Source of the DNA: CAZQFV01 sp964592645
GTDB lineage: Bacteria; Chloroflexota; Chloroflexia; DTKN01
Length of the DNA stretch: 64,000 nt
Assembly (NCBI GenBank): GCA_964592645.1
Contig: CAZQFV010000013.1
Location: 1 to 64,000, forward strand
Reading direction: 5' to 3'
Below the pieces are notes generated by a model. That model saw nothing but the letters and a program-made list of their open reading frames with translations, did not search any database and was not told the origin of the DNA. Numbering within the stretch: position 1 is the first letter of the stretch; each line of letters opens with the position of its first letter. Made by a program: the position numbers and the translations under genes. Below, one piece after another: positions 32,875 through 41,934 of this stretch.

Positions 32875-35867
32875 TAAGGCGCCGGCGCCGGGGAGACCAA
32901 CTGTGCCGGCAGGGCATCCTGCCCTGCCCCCCGGCCCGTCCCGCCCGCCGCATAGTGCTGCCAGTAGGAGGTATAGTTATGGGCGGTCAGGTTGACATTG
33001 CCGCAACCGGGGATATAGTACCCGGACAGGCCAAACCGGCCGGAGCAGCTCGTCTCGCCGGAGAAGGTGCCGTTGGCGTAGTAGGAGCCGCTGAAGGAGA
33101 ACGCCATGTTGCTGATCGCCACCGGCGCCGAATGGACCACCGCATAGTTGTAGAGGCCGCAGGCCGGCACGTTGATATAGATCGTGAAATCGTCCACGTA
33201 GGCCCGGTCGCTGGTCACCCAGAAGTCGGAGTACCAGTTGGGCTCCTCATGCCAGAACCCGGCGCGGGGCCGCGGGATCGGCGTCGGCGTGTAGGTGGGG
33301 GTCCGGGAGGGCGTCGGCGTCCGAGAGGGCGTGTAGGTGGGAGTGGGCGTGGGGGTGGCGGTGGGCAGCGGGCTCTTGTGGATGAGCGGCAGGTAGATGT
33401 ACCAGCGCGCCGGGCCACCTACGACACTGATCTCGTGGCTCGCCGTCCCCTGCCCACAGGAGTTGCCGACCGTCAACCGGACGGTGTACGTGCCGGAATA
33501 GACATACCGGTGAACCACTTGCTCGCCGCTCCCGGTACGGCCATCGCCAAACTGCCAGGCGTACGTGGCGGTCGTCCCATCCGCCGTGCCCTGGAAACGG
33601 ACGGCCTGCCCCGGCACCGGGACAAGCGGTGTCCAGGAGAAATCGACGTTGTACGGCGGCACACAGGGCGAAGGGGTAAAGGTCGGCGTCCGTGTGGGGG
33701 TCGGCGAGACGGGGGTCGGGGTGGGTGTAGAGGTCGGCGGCGCGGGCGCGGAACAGCCCAGCCAGAGGAGGGCGTTGTGCAGCAGCCGGGGGACATCGCC
33801 CTGCCAGGCCGCGCCGTCAAAGAGCATCATGTTGATGGCGACGACGTTGCCGTTGACGGCGACGGCGTGGTTGTCCGTGGTCGTCCAGTCGGCCAGCAGT
33901 TGTGCGCCGGCGCGCAGGCCGGGATCCTGCTGCCAGTTGGCATCGTAGATATACGTCACCCCCTGCATCACCGGGTGCGAGGGCTGCAGGATGGTCAGCG
34001 TGTCGGCCACGCCGGGAAAGTCCGCCGTGGCCTGGGTAAAGGGGCTGTAGCCGCCGCTGATGTAGCGGCCGCCAAAGCCCCAGTCATCAAAGCTCTGGAT
34101 GAACTCGCTCTCGATGACCTTGCCTCCCTGGTCGATGTAGTCGGCCAGGGCATTGCCGCAGGCGTTCTCGTCCAGGCCGGCCGCGGACCAGGTATAGTTG
34201 TTGCCGACGATCACCACCTTGTAGGGCAGCAGCGCGCCCAGGGAGGGGTTGCCGCTACTGTTGTTCCAGACGGTAACGTGGTGCTCCGGGTACTGCGCCA
34301 GGGCCGCCTGGAGGCTGGAGATGTCACCCATGCTGCTGTCCGGCGATAGCAGCAGGATGTCGCAGCCCGGCCCCGGCGTCATGGTCGGAGTCGGCGTCAC
34401 CGGGGTGCTGGTGGGGCCCGGGGTTACCGACCCGCCGCAGTACACCTGGCCGGCGGCCAGGATGTCCAGGAAACCATAGCCGTAGGTGTAGTTGCCCTGG
34501 CCGTCGGGCGGGGCGCCGCAGTTGCCGGCCGGCGCAGCATTGGCCGTGCCCTGCAGGGCCTGGAAGGTCTGGTCGATCTGGCCGATGAGCGATGGAGCGC
34601 ACGACCACAGCAGGGCCACCGCCCCGGCGGTGTGCGGCGAGGCCATCGAGGTGCCGTCCATCAGCGCATAGCCGCCGTCGTTGTAGGTGGAGCGGACGCT
34701 CACGCCGGGAGCGCTGATGTTGGGCTTGGTGTAGGGATCGTGGCCAAAATAGGAGGGGCCGCGGCTGGAAAAGTAGGCAATGGCCCGGGAAGAGTCGTGC
34801 GCGGCCGTAGCGAACGACTCCTGGTAGTCGCCGGGGCTGCCCAGGGTGCTGCAGCCGGATCCGCTGTTGCCGGCAGAAAAGGCCGGGAAGATGCCGGCCG
34901 CCCGCCAGGCGTTCACGTAGCTGAGGTACCAGCTATCGCCGCCGTCGCCGCCCCAGGAGTTGTTGACCACGTGCGGGCGGTTGCTGGAGCTGCCCCCGGG
35001 GGCCAGTATCCAGTTGGCACAGGCGGTCAGGGCATATTCGGAGCAGGAACTGCTCTCGCAGCCCTTGCAGGCAATCCACTGCGCGTTGGGAGCCATACCG
35101 ACCTGGTAGGTCAGCGTGGGGTCGTCGTCGCCGACCATACTGCCCATGGTGTGCGTGCCGTGGCCGTTGTTATCGCAGGGCAAGCCGCCGCAGATGTTGG
35201 AGGGGTCGTACCAGCAGGCCGCGCTGCCCGGGCTGCCCGGGCACTTGTACGATTGGTCCAGGGCCGAGTGCGTGTAGAGCACGCCGGTGTCGATATTGGC
35301 CACGACGATGCCGTCGCCCTGTTTGCCAAAGGTCGTCCAGAACTGGTTGGCCTTGGTGTCGGTGATGCCCCAGGCCAGGGAGTCGGGCCCTGTCTTGGCC
35401 TCGTCGCCGGGATGGACGATCGGGTCGAGGTAGTAGGTGCGGGGCAGGCGGATCGCGCCCACCTCGGGCAGCTCCGCCAGGGCGTTCACCGTCGCCAGGT
35501 CGCCGGCCCAAACATAGAGGTCGTTGCCGGCGACAAAGGTTTGGTAGCGCAAGGAGCGGCCGTCCAGGTACTTTTTGGCCGCCCCCTGGCTGCGGTCGGC
35601 CGCCTCCTGCAGCGCATTCCAGACGAACTCGCCGCGCTCGCGCCAGCCCATACGATAGGCCGGGGACAGGTCGGCCTGCTCGACGAAGCGCACGATCAGG
35701 TCTGCCTGGCCCTCTGCCGCCAGCTTCTCCAGCAGGGCGATCTCGATCTTGTCGGCCGGCCTGACGGCCTGGGCCACGGGGCTCCGGGCCAACAGCAGGG
35801 GCAGCGCGGCCAGGACCACGGCCAGGGCGGCCACAAAAGCCAGAACCTTGCCGGTTTGCCGTTTCAT
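32874..35867 (-). CDS. Secreted subtilisin-like serine protease (S8) with PKD and C-terminal beta domains
   Basis: The 997-residue protein has a signal peptide (about 1-34), an N-terminal propeptide-like region, and an S8 domain with the triad Asp193 (VVANIDTG), His236 (NNGHGTHTMG) and Ser407 (DGTSMASPH). Next come a flavodoxin/GATase-like domain (about 500-700, CDILLLSPD), a PKD domain (about 740-825) and an IYLPLIHKS motif. A Pro/Thr linker and a C-terminal jelly-roll-like domain complete it. ATG 35867 follows AGGAGG; a GTG two codons upstream overlaps that site. It is the last gene after dnaN and two DUF3048 genes, 33 bases downstream. Confidence 0.92.
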   Translation of the reverse strand: MKRQTGKVLAFVAALAVVLAALPLLLARSPVAQAVRPADKIEIALLEKLAAEGQADLIVRFVEQADLSPAYRMGWRERGEFVWNALQEAADRSQGAAKKYLDGRSLRYQTFVAGNDLYVWAGDLATVNALAELPEVGAIRLPRTYYLDPIVHPGDEAKTGPDSLAWGITDTKANQFWTTFGKQGDGIVVANIDTGVLYTHSALDQSYKCPGSPGSAACWYDPSNICGGLPCDNNGHGTHTMGSMVGDDDPTLTYQVGMAPNAQWIACKGCESSSCSEYALTACANWILAPGGSSSNRPHVVNNSWGGDGGDSWYLSYVNAWRAAGIFPAFSAGNSGSGCSTLGSPGDYQESFATAAHDSSRAIAYFSSRGPSYFGHDPYTKPNISAPGVSVRSTYNDGGYALMDGTSMASPHTAGAVALLWSCAPSLIGQIDQTFQALQGTANAAPAGNCGAPPDGQGNYTYGYGFLDILAAGQVYCGGSVTPGPTSTPVTPTPTMTPGPGCDILLLSPDSSMGDISSLQAALAQYPEHHVTVWNNSSGNPSLGALLPYKVVIVGNNYTWSAAGLDENACGNALADYIDQGGKVIESEFIQSFDDWGFGGRYISGGYSPFTQATADFPGVADTLTILQPSHPVMQGVTYIYDANWQQDPGLRAGAQLLADWTTTDNHAVAVNGNVVAINMMLFDGAAWQGDVPRLLHNALLWLGCSAPAPPTSTPTPTPVSPTPTRTPTFTPSPCVPPYNVDFSWTPLVPVPGQAVRFQGTADGTTATYAWQFGDGRTGSGEQVVHRYVYSGTYTVRLTVGNSCGQGTASHEISVVGGPARWYIYLPLIHKSPLPTATPTPTPTYTPSRTPTPSRTPTYTPTPIPRPRAGFWHEEPNWYSDFWVTSDRAYVDDFTIYINVPACGLYNYAVVHSAPVAISNMAFSFSGSYYANGTFSGETSCSGRFGLSGYYIPGCGNVNLTAHNYTSYWQHYAAGGTGRGAGQDALPAQLVSPAPAP

Positions 35868-35900
35868 AGGCACCTCCTCCTTCTTCTCTCAACGCCGGGT

Positions 35901-36956
35901 TCAGCGCCCGCCCGCGACGACCACCTCCTGGCCGGGAGCCAGGACCTCGATCCAGAGGTTGCCGCAATTGAGCGCCACCTCCCGCCCAAGACCGTCCAGC
36001 AGGCGCAGCTCGGCCGCGGCGCTCTCCTTTCGCCAGCGGCCGCGAACGACCAGGCCGTCGCGCAGGATCCAGGCCTCCCCCTCCCCGGCAGTCTGAAACT
36101 CCAGGCGCCCCTGGTCGTCCCCGGGGATAGGCTGCCGTGGTACAAAGAGCAGCGCCAGGTTCTTGACCTCGACCTGGAGGCCGGTGAGCAGATCGAGGTG
36201 GGGCCGGCCGCCGTACTCCCGTCGGTAGACGTTCCCGGCGGGGTCGTAGAGGTAGCGCACCGGCAGGTCGTAGGAAAAGGAGACGGTGGCCGTGAGCGGC
36301 CGGTCGGAGAGGGGAGCATCGTCCTTGTGCGTATACCCCTGAAAGTGGGTCTCGCGGGCGATCTCCCAGTTGCGCAGATAGCCGTAGAGCAACTCGCTGC
36401 TGGTAAACTCGCTGTTCCAGGGCACCCAGGGGTCTTCCTGGTGGAAGAAATAGCCCCGGCCGTAGGTCTGGCCGTCCAGGGAGCGGACGCACTCGCTCGT
36501 GCCCAGCATCTCCAGCGCCCGCGGGCTGCCTCCCCAGCAGACAAAGAGGGGGCCGTAGGGGCAGGCCCAGTCCACGAAGTAGGGGCGGGCGCTGCGGATC
36601 GGGCCGACCTTGGCCGCTTCCAGGCGCTCGAAGACGGCCAGATAGCGCGGGACCTGCCCCTCGGCCACGGCCACATAGACCAGGCTAGCTTGGGACAGGC
36701 CGTACTGCCCCGAATCCGAAGGCACCATCACCGCCAGGGGGGGCCAGTCCAGGTAGGCGTCGGCCGGGGCCCCGGACAGAGGGTACGCGGCGAGGGTAGG
36801 CTGGGGCGTGGCCGTGGGCCGCGGGGTAGGCGAGGGCACGGGCGTGGCCGAGCCGGGCGTCGGGCCGGCGGTTGTCGTCGGGGCCGGCGTTGCCGGGGGG
36901 GCACACGCTGTCAGGAAAAACAGGAGCGCCGCGCCGATCCAGGGGAAGCGTTTCAT
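35901..36956 (-). CDS. DUF3048 lipoprotein, paralogue 2
   Basis: The 351-residue predicted lipoprotein (lipobox LTAC about residue 18) has a Pro/Thr linker and a DUF3048 (YerB-like) domain. Family motifs are AVMVPSDSGQYGLSQASLVY, GPIRSARPYF, the KDDAP loop and the C-terminal NLWIEVLAPGQEV. The function of DUF3048 is not established. It is 40 bases downstream of its paralogue. AGGTGAG precedes ATG 36956; the GTG three codons upstream is rejected. Confidence 0.85.
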   Translation of the reverse strand: MKRFPWIGAALLFFLTACAPPATPAPTTTAGPTPGSATPVPSPTPRPTATPQPTLAAYPLSGAPADAYLDWPPLAVMVPSDSGQYGLSQASLVYVAVAEGQVPRYLAVFERLEAAKVGPIRSARPYFVDWACPYGPLFVCWGGSPRALEMLGTSECVRSLDGQTYGRGYFFHQEDPWVPWNSEFTSSELLYGYLRNWEIARETHFQGYTHKDDAPLSDRPLTATVSFSYDLPVRYLYDPAGNVYRREYGGRPHLDLLTGLQVEVKNLALLFVPRQPIPGDDQGRLEFQTAGEGEAWILRDGLVVRGRWRKESAAAELRLLDGLGREVALNCGNLWIEVLAPGQEVVVAGGR

Positions 36957-36996
36957 AGCACTCACCTGCCGAGGCGGGGCATCTCCCCCCCGGCCC

Positions 36997-38166
36997 CTAC
37001 CGCGGCCGGCCGAGGGCGTACGAAAGCTTCCCTTCCTGGCCTTCGGCCAGCACCTCGATCCAGAGGTTGCCGCGGTTAAAGGCCACCTCCCGGCCGTCGT
37101 CGTCGAAGAAGCGCAGCTCGGTCTCCGGCGATTCTTTCACCCAGCGGCCGTGGATCAGCGCGCCGTCCAGGAAGTAGAAAGCCTCGCCCTCGCCCGAGGT
37201 CTGGATCTCCAGCCGTCCATTTTCGTCGCCGGGGATCGGCGCCTCCCGGGCAAACATCACGACGATGTTGCGGGCACGGTGCTGCTCGCCCGTGTTCAGG
37301 TCCACGTGGGGCTTGCCCTTGTAGTAGCGCAGGTAGACATTGGCCTGCGGCTCGTACTCGTAATAGACCGGGTAGCGGAACGCCCCACGGATGGCGACGG
37401 TCCCCGTGAGCGGGCGCGTCTCGAGCGGGGCGTCGTCCTTGTGCAGGTAGCCGCGCGGCTGCAGCGGGCGGGTTGCCAGGCCATGCTCCCGCAGGTAGCG
37501 ATATAGCCCGTCGCTGTCGGTGAAGCCGTTGTTCCAGGAGATGTCCACCACCTCGGCCCGCCAGAAGGGAAACTCCTCGTTGATGCCGTCCAGGTTATAG
37601 ACGCAGTCGGTGCTGTACAGCCGATCGTAGGCCTGCGGGCTGCCTCCCCAGTGGGTATAGACGGCCCGGTAAGGGCAGGCCCAGTCGATGTAGTAGAGGC
37701 GGGCGCTACGCACCGGCCCCAGCTTCTCCGTATCCACCTGTTCGAAGATGGCCATGAAACGCTGGATCGAGTACTCGGCCGAGGCCTCGTAGATGATGCT
37801 GGCCTGGGACATGCCGTGCTGCTCCGAATCGGAGGGGATCATCACCGCCAGGATGGGCAGGTCCAGCACGGCCGGATCGAGTGGGAGCCCGGTAAAGGGC
37901 GAGAGAACGGGCGTGGGGGTTGGGGTGGGCGTAGGGGTAGCCGTCGGCGTCGGCGTGGCCGTGGGGGTAGCGGTCGGCAGCGGCGTAGCGGTCGGCGCGG
38001 ATGTCGGCGTCGGCGGCGGACGAAAGATCGCCCCTGCCCCACCCGTCGTCCCCTGGAGCACGCGGTAAGCCAGAAAAGGGATGGGGACGGTGGCCAGGAC
38101 GATGAGGACGACCAGCGCCAGGAGCAGCGGGTCCCGGGACAGGTTGCGCTTGCGGGATTGCTCCAT
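36997..38166 (-). CDS. DUF3048 membrane-anchored protein, paralogue 1
   Basis: The 389-residue protein has an N-terminal membrane anchor (about 13-35), a long Pro/Thr linker (about 48-85) and a DUF3048 domain (about 95-385: AVMIPSDSEQHGMSQASIIY, GPVRSARLYYIDWA, YLHKDDAPLETRP, NLWIEVLAEGQ). It begins 11 bases after the dnaN stop, so the two are co-transcribed. Like its paralogue it uses an AGGTGAG ribosome site. It is expected outside the membrane; the role is unknown. Confidence 0.85.
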   Translation of the reverse strand: MEQSRKRNLSRDPLLLALVVLIVLATVPIPFLAYRVLQGTTGGAGAIFRPPPTPTSAPTATPLPTATPTATPTPTATPTPTPTPTPVLSPFTGLPLDPAVLDLPILAVMIPSDSEQHGMSQASIIYEASAEYSIQRFMAIFEQVDTEKLGPVRSARLYYIDWACPYRAVYTHWGGSPQAYDRLYSTDCVYNLDGINEEFPFWRAEVVDISWNNGFTDSDGLYRYLREHGLATRPLQPRGYLHKDDAPLETRPLTGTVAIRGAFRYPVYYEYEPQANVYLRYYKGKPHVDLNTGEQHRARNIVVMFAREAPIPGDENGRLEIQTSGEGEAFYFLDGALIHGRWVKESPETELRFFDDDGREVAFNRGNLWIEVLAEGQEGKLSYALGRPR

Positions 38167-38177
38167 GCTTCACTCAC

Positions 38178-39308
38178 CTACAACTGCATCGGCATAATGA
38201 CATGCACTTGGTCGGTGCGCCCTACCGGCTTGATGACACCGGGCCGGTCGGAGCCCTGCAGCTCCAGGGCCACCTCGGGCGCGCCGAGGACGGACAGCGC
38301 CTCTGTGAGGTAGCGGGCGTTGAAGGCGATACGCCCGCCGGCCCCCTCGACCATCGTATCGACCTCGCCGACATTGCTGCCCACCTCGGCGGCGCTGGCG
38401 GTGACAATGACCTTGCCGGGGGCCTGCGTTCCGCCGGGCTGGATCTCCAGGCGGATGATGTTGGCGCCGTCGCGGGCAAAGAAAGAGGCGATCCGCACCG
38501 CCTTCAGGAACTCGGCGGTGGAGAGTGTAGCCCGCGTGCTATAGACCTGGGGGATGATCGCCTCATAGTCCGGATAGCGCCCCTCCACCAGGTTCGCCAC
38601 CAGGTCCACCCGGTCCGTGTGGAAAAGCACCTGGTTCAGGTTGGGCGTCAACACCACCTGCACCGGTTCTTCCTGGTCTGCCAGGATGCGGCCCAACTCG
38701 GCCATCGCCCGCGCCGGCACGATGACGTTCAGCTCCCGCTCCGCCGGACGCGACATCTCCAGCGTGCGCAGCGCCAGCCGAAACCCGTCGGCCGCCACCA
38801 GGAGCAGGCCGTCGCGCCGAATCCGGGTATATACACCGGTCATCGCCGGCCGCGTGTCCTCCGTGCTGGCCGCAAAGACCACCTGCCCGATGGCCCCGCG
38901 CAGCAGCTCGGCATCGAGCAGCGCCGCCGGCTCGGCCCCCTCGATCGTCGGGATCGCCGGGAACTCCATCGGGTCGAGGCCCTTGATGTCGGCCTCGTAG
39001 CGCTGGCATTGCAGGTGCAAGGTGCGGGTGCGCGGGTCCAGCTCCATGTGCACCGGTTCGTTGCCCAAGCTGCCGACGAAATCGCCGAGCAGGCGCGCCG
39101 GCACGGCCACCCCGCCCTCGGCGTTGATTTGGCAGCCGATCCAACAGGTGATGCCCAACGACAGGTCGGTCGCCGCCAGCTTGAGCCGGCCCTGGTCGGT
39201 CTCGATGAGCACCGTAGAGAGGGCCGGCAGGGTGCTGCGCGTGGCCACGGCGTGCGTGACCAGCCCCAGCCCGCGGCGCAGGTTCTCCTGCAAGCAGACA
39301 ACGTTCAC
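38178..39308 (-). CDS. dnaN: DNA polymerase III sliding clamp (beta subunit)
   Basis: The 376-residue protein forms the ring-shaped processivity clamp of the replicative polymerase. It starts at GTG 39308 (VNVVCLQENLRRGLGLVTHAV), with GAGGAGG six bases upstream, the normal DnaN N-terminus; the longer open frame adds eight spurious residues. Three clamp domains cover the full length, and it ends in the typical C-terminal IMPMQL. dnaA and recF are not next to it; it leads into two DUF3048 genes and a subtilisin gene. Confidence 0.95.
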   Translation of the reverse strand: MNVVCLQENLRRGLGLVTHAVATRSTLPALSTVLIETDQGRLKLAATDLSLGITCWIGCQINAEGGVAVPARLLGDFVGSLGNEPVHMELDPRTRTLHLQCQRYEADIKGLDPMEFPAIPTIEGAEPAALLDAELLRGAIGQVVFAASTEDTRPAMTGVYTRIRRDGLLLVAADGFRLALRTLEMSRPAERELNVIVPARAMAELGRILADQEEPVQVVLTPNLNQVLFHTDRVDLVANLVEGRYPDYEAIIPQVYSTRATLSTAEFLKAVRIASFFARDGANIIRLEIQPGGTQAPGKVIVTASAAEVGSNVGEVDTMVEGAGGRIAFNARYLTEALSVLGAPEVALELQGSDRPGVIKPVGRTDQVHVIMPMQL

Positions 39309-39359
39309 GGCAACCCTCCTCGCAATCTGCACACTCGGACCATACGGATGGCGTTTTCG

Positions 39360-39388
39360 ATTATACCACAGGCCCGCGTTTTTGGGAA
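39360..39388 (-). promoter_or_regulatory. Promoter for the dnaN operon
   Basis: Minus strand: TTCCCA (39388-39383), 17-base spacer, TATAAT (39365-39360). The -10 is perfect and the -35 weak. The leader is about 45 bases. Confidence 0.65.
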
Positions 39389-39398
39389 GAGCAGCAGG

Positions 39399-40679
39399 TC
39401 AATGGGTCAATGCCGCCAGCAAGATCTCGCTCACCGTCTGGGCCAACGTCTCCGGAGCCACCGCCGTCGCCGGCAGCGCCGGCAGCGTCTCATCCAGCCC
39501 CTGCTCCAGGCGCGCCGCCACCTCGTCCCCCAGCCGCAACGCCTCCGGCCGGCCATCCCACTCCAGCGCCTGCCTCAGCATGCCCAGCGGCAGCAGCCGC
39601 CAGTAGGCGGCGAGCTCCAACCCGTCCAGCGCCTCGGCGACGGTCGCCAGCCGCTCCAGGCCGGCGCCGCTCTCCAGCCAGTTTGCCGTAGCCTGGTGAA
39701 AGAACGGCGTAACGCAGCGGTAAATCGTCAGGGCGCTGCGGTAAGGGTTGCCTTCCGTCAGGAAGCGAAAGGCCCGACGGTGCAGGGCCGACCAAGCGGC
39801 AAAGGCTTTGCGGGCGTCGGCCAGGGCCACCTGCTGCACCACGCGGTAGGGCAACACCGAGGGGCCGGTATCGTCGATGCCGGCCACCGTGAAGAGCGGC
39901 AACTCGGGCACGACCGTCAACACCTGCCCGTAGCGCCGCGCATAGAGGTAGGCCGGGGCGCCGCAGGCCAACAGGCCGGCCGGATCGGGAATGGCCGGCC
40001 CGCGCAGCGCCGCAGCGATCTCCGCCAACTCCGGCAGCGCCTGCACCCCCGGCGCCAACGCCCGCGCAAAAGGCAGCTCCGCCTCGCCGCGGTGCGTGGG
40101 CAGGCCACGCCTCTCCCAGGCCCTGGAAAGCTCCGCCGCCAGCGGCGCCGCCTCCGGCGAGAGGTAGGCATAGGCCCCGCCGAGCAAGGCGTTGTGCAGC
40201 GGAAACAACGCCTGCGGACGAAAGGCATCGATCAACGCCTGCAAGCCCCGCGTCTCCGGCAGCGGCCGATCCCACGGCCAGGCCGGGTCATCGGAGGGGA
40301 AGGCCCACTCCACCTGCTCCCCCTCCGGCGGGCGGAAGTGGCGGCGGGCATACTCTGCCAGGTCCGGCGAGCGCGCGAACCAGCCCTCGTTGCGCCGCGC
40401 CCCGTCGGGGTCCACGCAGGGCAGGAACAGCCAGGTGTCGCCCCGCCCCAGGTCCTCTTCCGCCAACAGCCGCCGCGCCAGGCGGCAGACCACCAACCCC
40501 CCCAACGGTTCGTCCGGCTGCGGGAAGGCATAGGCCAGGATGCGGCGCGGCCCATCGCCGACGCGCAGGGCATAGAGCGGCTCGCCGGCCCGGCTCGCGC
40601 CGTAGACGGAGAGCGCCGCGCGCCCGGGGTGGGCCTGGGCCAAGCGTCGGACCTCGGCCAGGAGGTCGTCCACGGACAT
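39399..40679 (-). CDS. M14-carboxypeptidase-like protein with altered zinc site
   Basis: The 426-residue protein resembles the M14 zinc carboxypeptidase fold: YGASRAGEPLYALRVG, AYAFPQPDEPLGG in place of the HxxE zinc motif, PCVDPDGARRNEGWF, and a third ligand candidate in LFPLHNALLGGAY. The first His of HxxE is Gln here, so zinc binding is doubtful. Family members of this kind often are amidase or deacylase relatives. The start is uncertain: the open frame extends to 40781, but the M14 fold begins at ATG 40679 (MSVDDLLAEVRRLA), with no good ribosome site at either. It follows two acyl-CoA dehydrogenase genes on the same strand. Confidence 0.7.
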   Translation of the reverse strand: MSVDDLLAEVRRLAQAHPGRAALSVYGASRAGEPLYALRVGDGPRRILAYAFPQPDEPLGGLVVCRLARRLLAEEDLGRGDTWLFLPCVDPDGARRNEGWFARSPDLAEYARRHFRPPEGEQVEWAFPSDDPAWPWDRPLPETRGLQALIDAFRPQALFPLHNALLGGAYAYLSPEAAPLAAELSRAWERRGLPTHRGEAELPFARALAPGVQALPELAEIAAALRGPAIPDPAGLLACGAPAYLYARRYGQVLTVVPELPLFTVAGIDDTGPSVLPYRVVQQVALADARKAFAAWSALHRRAFRFLTEGNPYRSALTIYRCVTPFFHQATANWLESGAGLERLATVAEALDGLELAAYWRLLPLGMLRQALEWDGRPEALRLGDEVAARLEQGLDETLPALPATAVAPETLAQTVSEILLAALTH

Positions 40680-40796
40680 AAAGGCCGCAGCCGTTCCTTG
40701 CGCTGCGACACGGGCCTTCTTTCGGAGCCTCTTTTCTCCGGGCATCGTCTGCCGCCACATGGCAGGGGAGAGACGCGGCAAGTAGCCAAGGCGCCC

Positions 40797-41933
40797 CTAC
40801 AACCGCCGGGCGATCATCAGCCGCTGGATCTGGTTCGTCCCCTCATAGATCTGCAGCAGCTTGGCGTCGCGCATGTACTTTTCCACCGGGTAGTCGCGCA
40901 TGTAGCCGTAGCCGCCCAGCACCTGCACGGCATCCGTGCTCACGCGCATGGCGGTGTCCGAGGCGTAGCACTTGGCCATGGCCGAGTAGCGCTCGGCATC
41001 GGGGTCGCCGCGCTCAAAAGCCCGGGCCGCCCGCCAGGTGATCAGGCGGGCCGTTTCCACCGCCATGGCCATGTCGGACAGCAGCAACTGCACTGCCTGG
41101 TGCGAGGCGATAGGGTGGCCGGACTGCACCCGCTGCCGGGCATAGTCGCGGGCGGACTCGAAGGCGGCGCGGGCCAGGCCCACGCCGATCGCCGCCACAC
41201 CCACACGGGCGCGGTTGAGCGTATCGACGGTGATGCGAAAGCCCTGGCCCTCGCGGCCCAAGAGGTTGCCTTCCGGCACGCGCACCCCCTCCAGGATCAC
41301 CTCGCGCGTGTCCGAGGCCCGCTGCCCCATCTTGCGCTCCTTCTTGCCGATGGAGAGGCCGGGCAGGCCGGCCGGCACCACAAAGGCCGAGAGCCCCCGC
41401 GCCCCGCGACTCCGGTCGGTCGAGGCGATCACCACGTAGAGCGCGGCCAGGCCGCCGTTGGTGATAAAGGTCTTGACGCCGTCGAGGACGTACTCCCCCC
41501 CCTCGAGCCGCCCGGTCGTGCTGACGGCGGAAAAGTCCGAGCCCGCGCCCGGCTCCGTCAGGCAGAAGGCCGCCAGCCGGGGCCGGGCGCAAAAGGGCGC
41601 CAGGAAGCGGGCCTTTTGCTCGTCCGTGCCGTAAAGGATGATCGGCAGAAGGGCCAGGCCGTTGCCCAGCAGGCTGGTGGCGATGCCGGCGCAGGCCGCG
41701 CCCAGTTCCTCGGCGATCAGGCAGATGTCCAGGGTACTCAGGCCGGCCCCGCCATACTCCTCGGGCACCTCCAGGTTCAAGAGGCCGGCGCGGTGGGCCC
41801 GCTCCAAAACCGGTATAGGAAACTCTTCCCGTTCGTCGCACTCCGCGGCGATCGGGGCGATCTCCTGGCGGGCAAAGCCGCGCGCCAGATCGCGGAATGC
41901 CCGTTGCTCCTCGGATAGCTCGAAATCGACCAT
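40797..41933 (-). CDS. Acyl-CoA dehydrogenase, paralogue 2
   Basis: The 378-residue FAD enzyme oxidises acyl-CoA to trans-2-enoyl-CoA. Domains in order are the N-terminal helical, middle beta (FCLTEPGAGSDFSA) and C-terminal helical parts. The catalytic base is Glu364 in IYEGTNQIQRLM, the position used by short- and medium-chain enzymes. It starts one base after the stop of its paralogue, so both are coupled. Substrate chain length cannot be read. Confidence 0.94.
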   Translation of the reverse strand: MVDFELSEEQRAFRDLARGFARQEIAPIAAECDEREEFPIPVLERAHRAGLLNLEVPEEYGGAGLSTLDICLIAEELGAACAGIATSLLGNGLALLPIILYGTDEQKARFLAPFCARPRLAAFCLTEPGAGSDFSAVSTTGRLEGGEYVLDGVKTFITNGGLAALYVVIASTDRSRGARGLSAFVVPAGLPGLSIGKKERKMGQRASDTREVILEGVRVPEGNLLGREGQGFRITVDTLNRARVGVAAIGVGLARAAFESARDYARQRVQSGHPIASHQAVQLLLSDMAMAVETARLITWRAARAFERGDPDAERYSAMAKCYASDTAMRVSTDAVQVLGGYGYMRDYPVEKYMRDAKLLQIYEGTNQIQRLMIARRL

Positions 41934-41934
41934 G

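Noticed and set aside
38202..41918. 1238-residue plus-strand open frame
   Set aside because: It lies antisense to dnaN, the M14-like gene and an acyl-CoA dehydrogenase gene, all clearly recognised; composition is typical of GC-rich antisense frames.
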